Assembly: GCA_021788565.1 (NCBI GenBank) | Contig: JAJYKO010000452.1 | Location: 1-5,514 of the forward strand | DNA from: Chloroflexota bacterium | Lineage (GTDB): Bacteria > Chloroflexota > UBA6077 | Direction: 5' to 3' | Length of the DNA: 5,514 nucleotides | Shown here: piece by piece, positions 5,337 through 5,514 of the stretch | Layout: each line of letters begins with the position of its first letter | Position numbering within the stretch: position 1 is the first letter of the stretch | The notes under the pieces: model-generated | Seen by the model: the letters and a program-made list of their open reading frames with translations, nothing else | Told to the model about the DNA's origin: nothing | Database searches by the model: none | Translations under genes and position numbers: made by a program

Positions 5337-5514
5337 ACCTTGCCGGCATGGACAGACTGATCCAAACCGCTCTGATCGTCGTCGGAGCTTACGTGATTGC
5401 CCTATGGGTAGCCGCCATCTGGTGGACCTACCGCGACATCCGCAACCGAACCAGGGACATATTGCTCCAAATGGCCGCCACGCTGCTGGTCGCTGTCTTC
5501 AGCTTTCCGGGGCT
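5333..5514 (+). CDS. Small integral membrane protein, 5' part (C-terminus beyond window)
   Basis: Sixty codons are visible. Residues about 9-31 form a hydrophobic membrane helix (LIQTALIVVGAYVIALWVAA and two Trp). A positively charged loop follows, TYRDIRNRTRD (32-42), which by the positive-inside rule should be cytoplasmic. A second helix begins near 43 and runs to a FPG turn (58-60) at the edge. The pattern GAYxIALWxAxIWWTYRDIRxRxRD followed by a second helix ending in FPG resembles, from memory, Chloroflexota membrane proteins that carry a zinc ribbon after two N-terminal helices. Any zinc ribbon here would be outside the window, so this is a guess. It probably has its own promoter behind mutS2. 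Confidence 0.75.
   Translation, partial: MNLAGMDRLIQTALIVVGAYVIALWVAAIWWTYRDIRNRTRDILLQMAATLLVAVFSFPG

Overview
This is a GC-rich bacterial window with four protein genes and short intergenic spaces. The best guess at a host is Chloroflexota or a close relative. That rests on remembered likeness of the MutS2 protein and of the membrane protein at the right edge to proteins of that phylum, and no search was run. Nothing looks phage- or plasmid-borne.

Layout: on the minus strand lies the 5' two thirds of a PLP-dependent beta-eliminating lyase of the tryptophanase/tyrosine phenol-lyase family (1-966, C-terminus off the left edge). Upstream of it on the same strand is a complete GlcD-type FAD-linked 2-hydroxyacid oxidase/dehydrogenase (1198-2583). 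The 231-bp gap between them holds a good sigma-70-like promoter for the lyase and two GTAGGGG-headed palindromes. Divergent to glcD on the plus strand is a complete mutS2 (2804-5191). After it, behind an apparent new promoter, comes the start of a small membrane protein (5333 to the right edge). It is preceded by a 19-codon ORF that overlaps its start codon as ATGA.

Function: the lyase (amino acid to pyruvate plus ammonia) and GlcD (glycolate or D-lactate to glyoxylate or pyruvate) both feed central 2-oxo acids. They could serve small-organic-acid or amino-acid catabolism, but the lyase seems to have its own promoter, so a shared operon is not shown. MutS2 is a housekeeping ATPase/Smr protein acting on branched DNA and on collided ribosomes, with no evident link to the other genes.

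The most unusual material is intergenic. Four REP-like palindromes with a GTAGG(A/G)GC head occur as two inverted pairs (1130-1201 and 2690-2781), one on each side of glcD. The first pair supplies the glcD stop codon. The second lies inside a 92-nt near-palindrome between the probable mutS2 promoter and its start codon, and may have separated mutS2 from its ribosome binding site. No wholly new system is evident. No gene-free stretch exceeds 300 bases.
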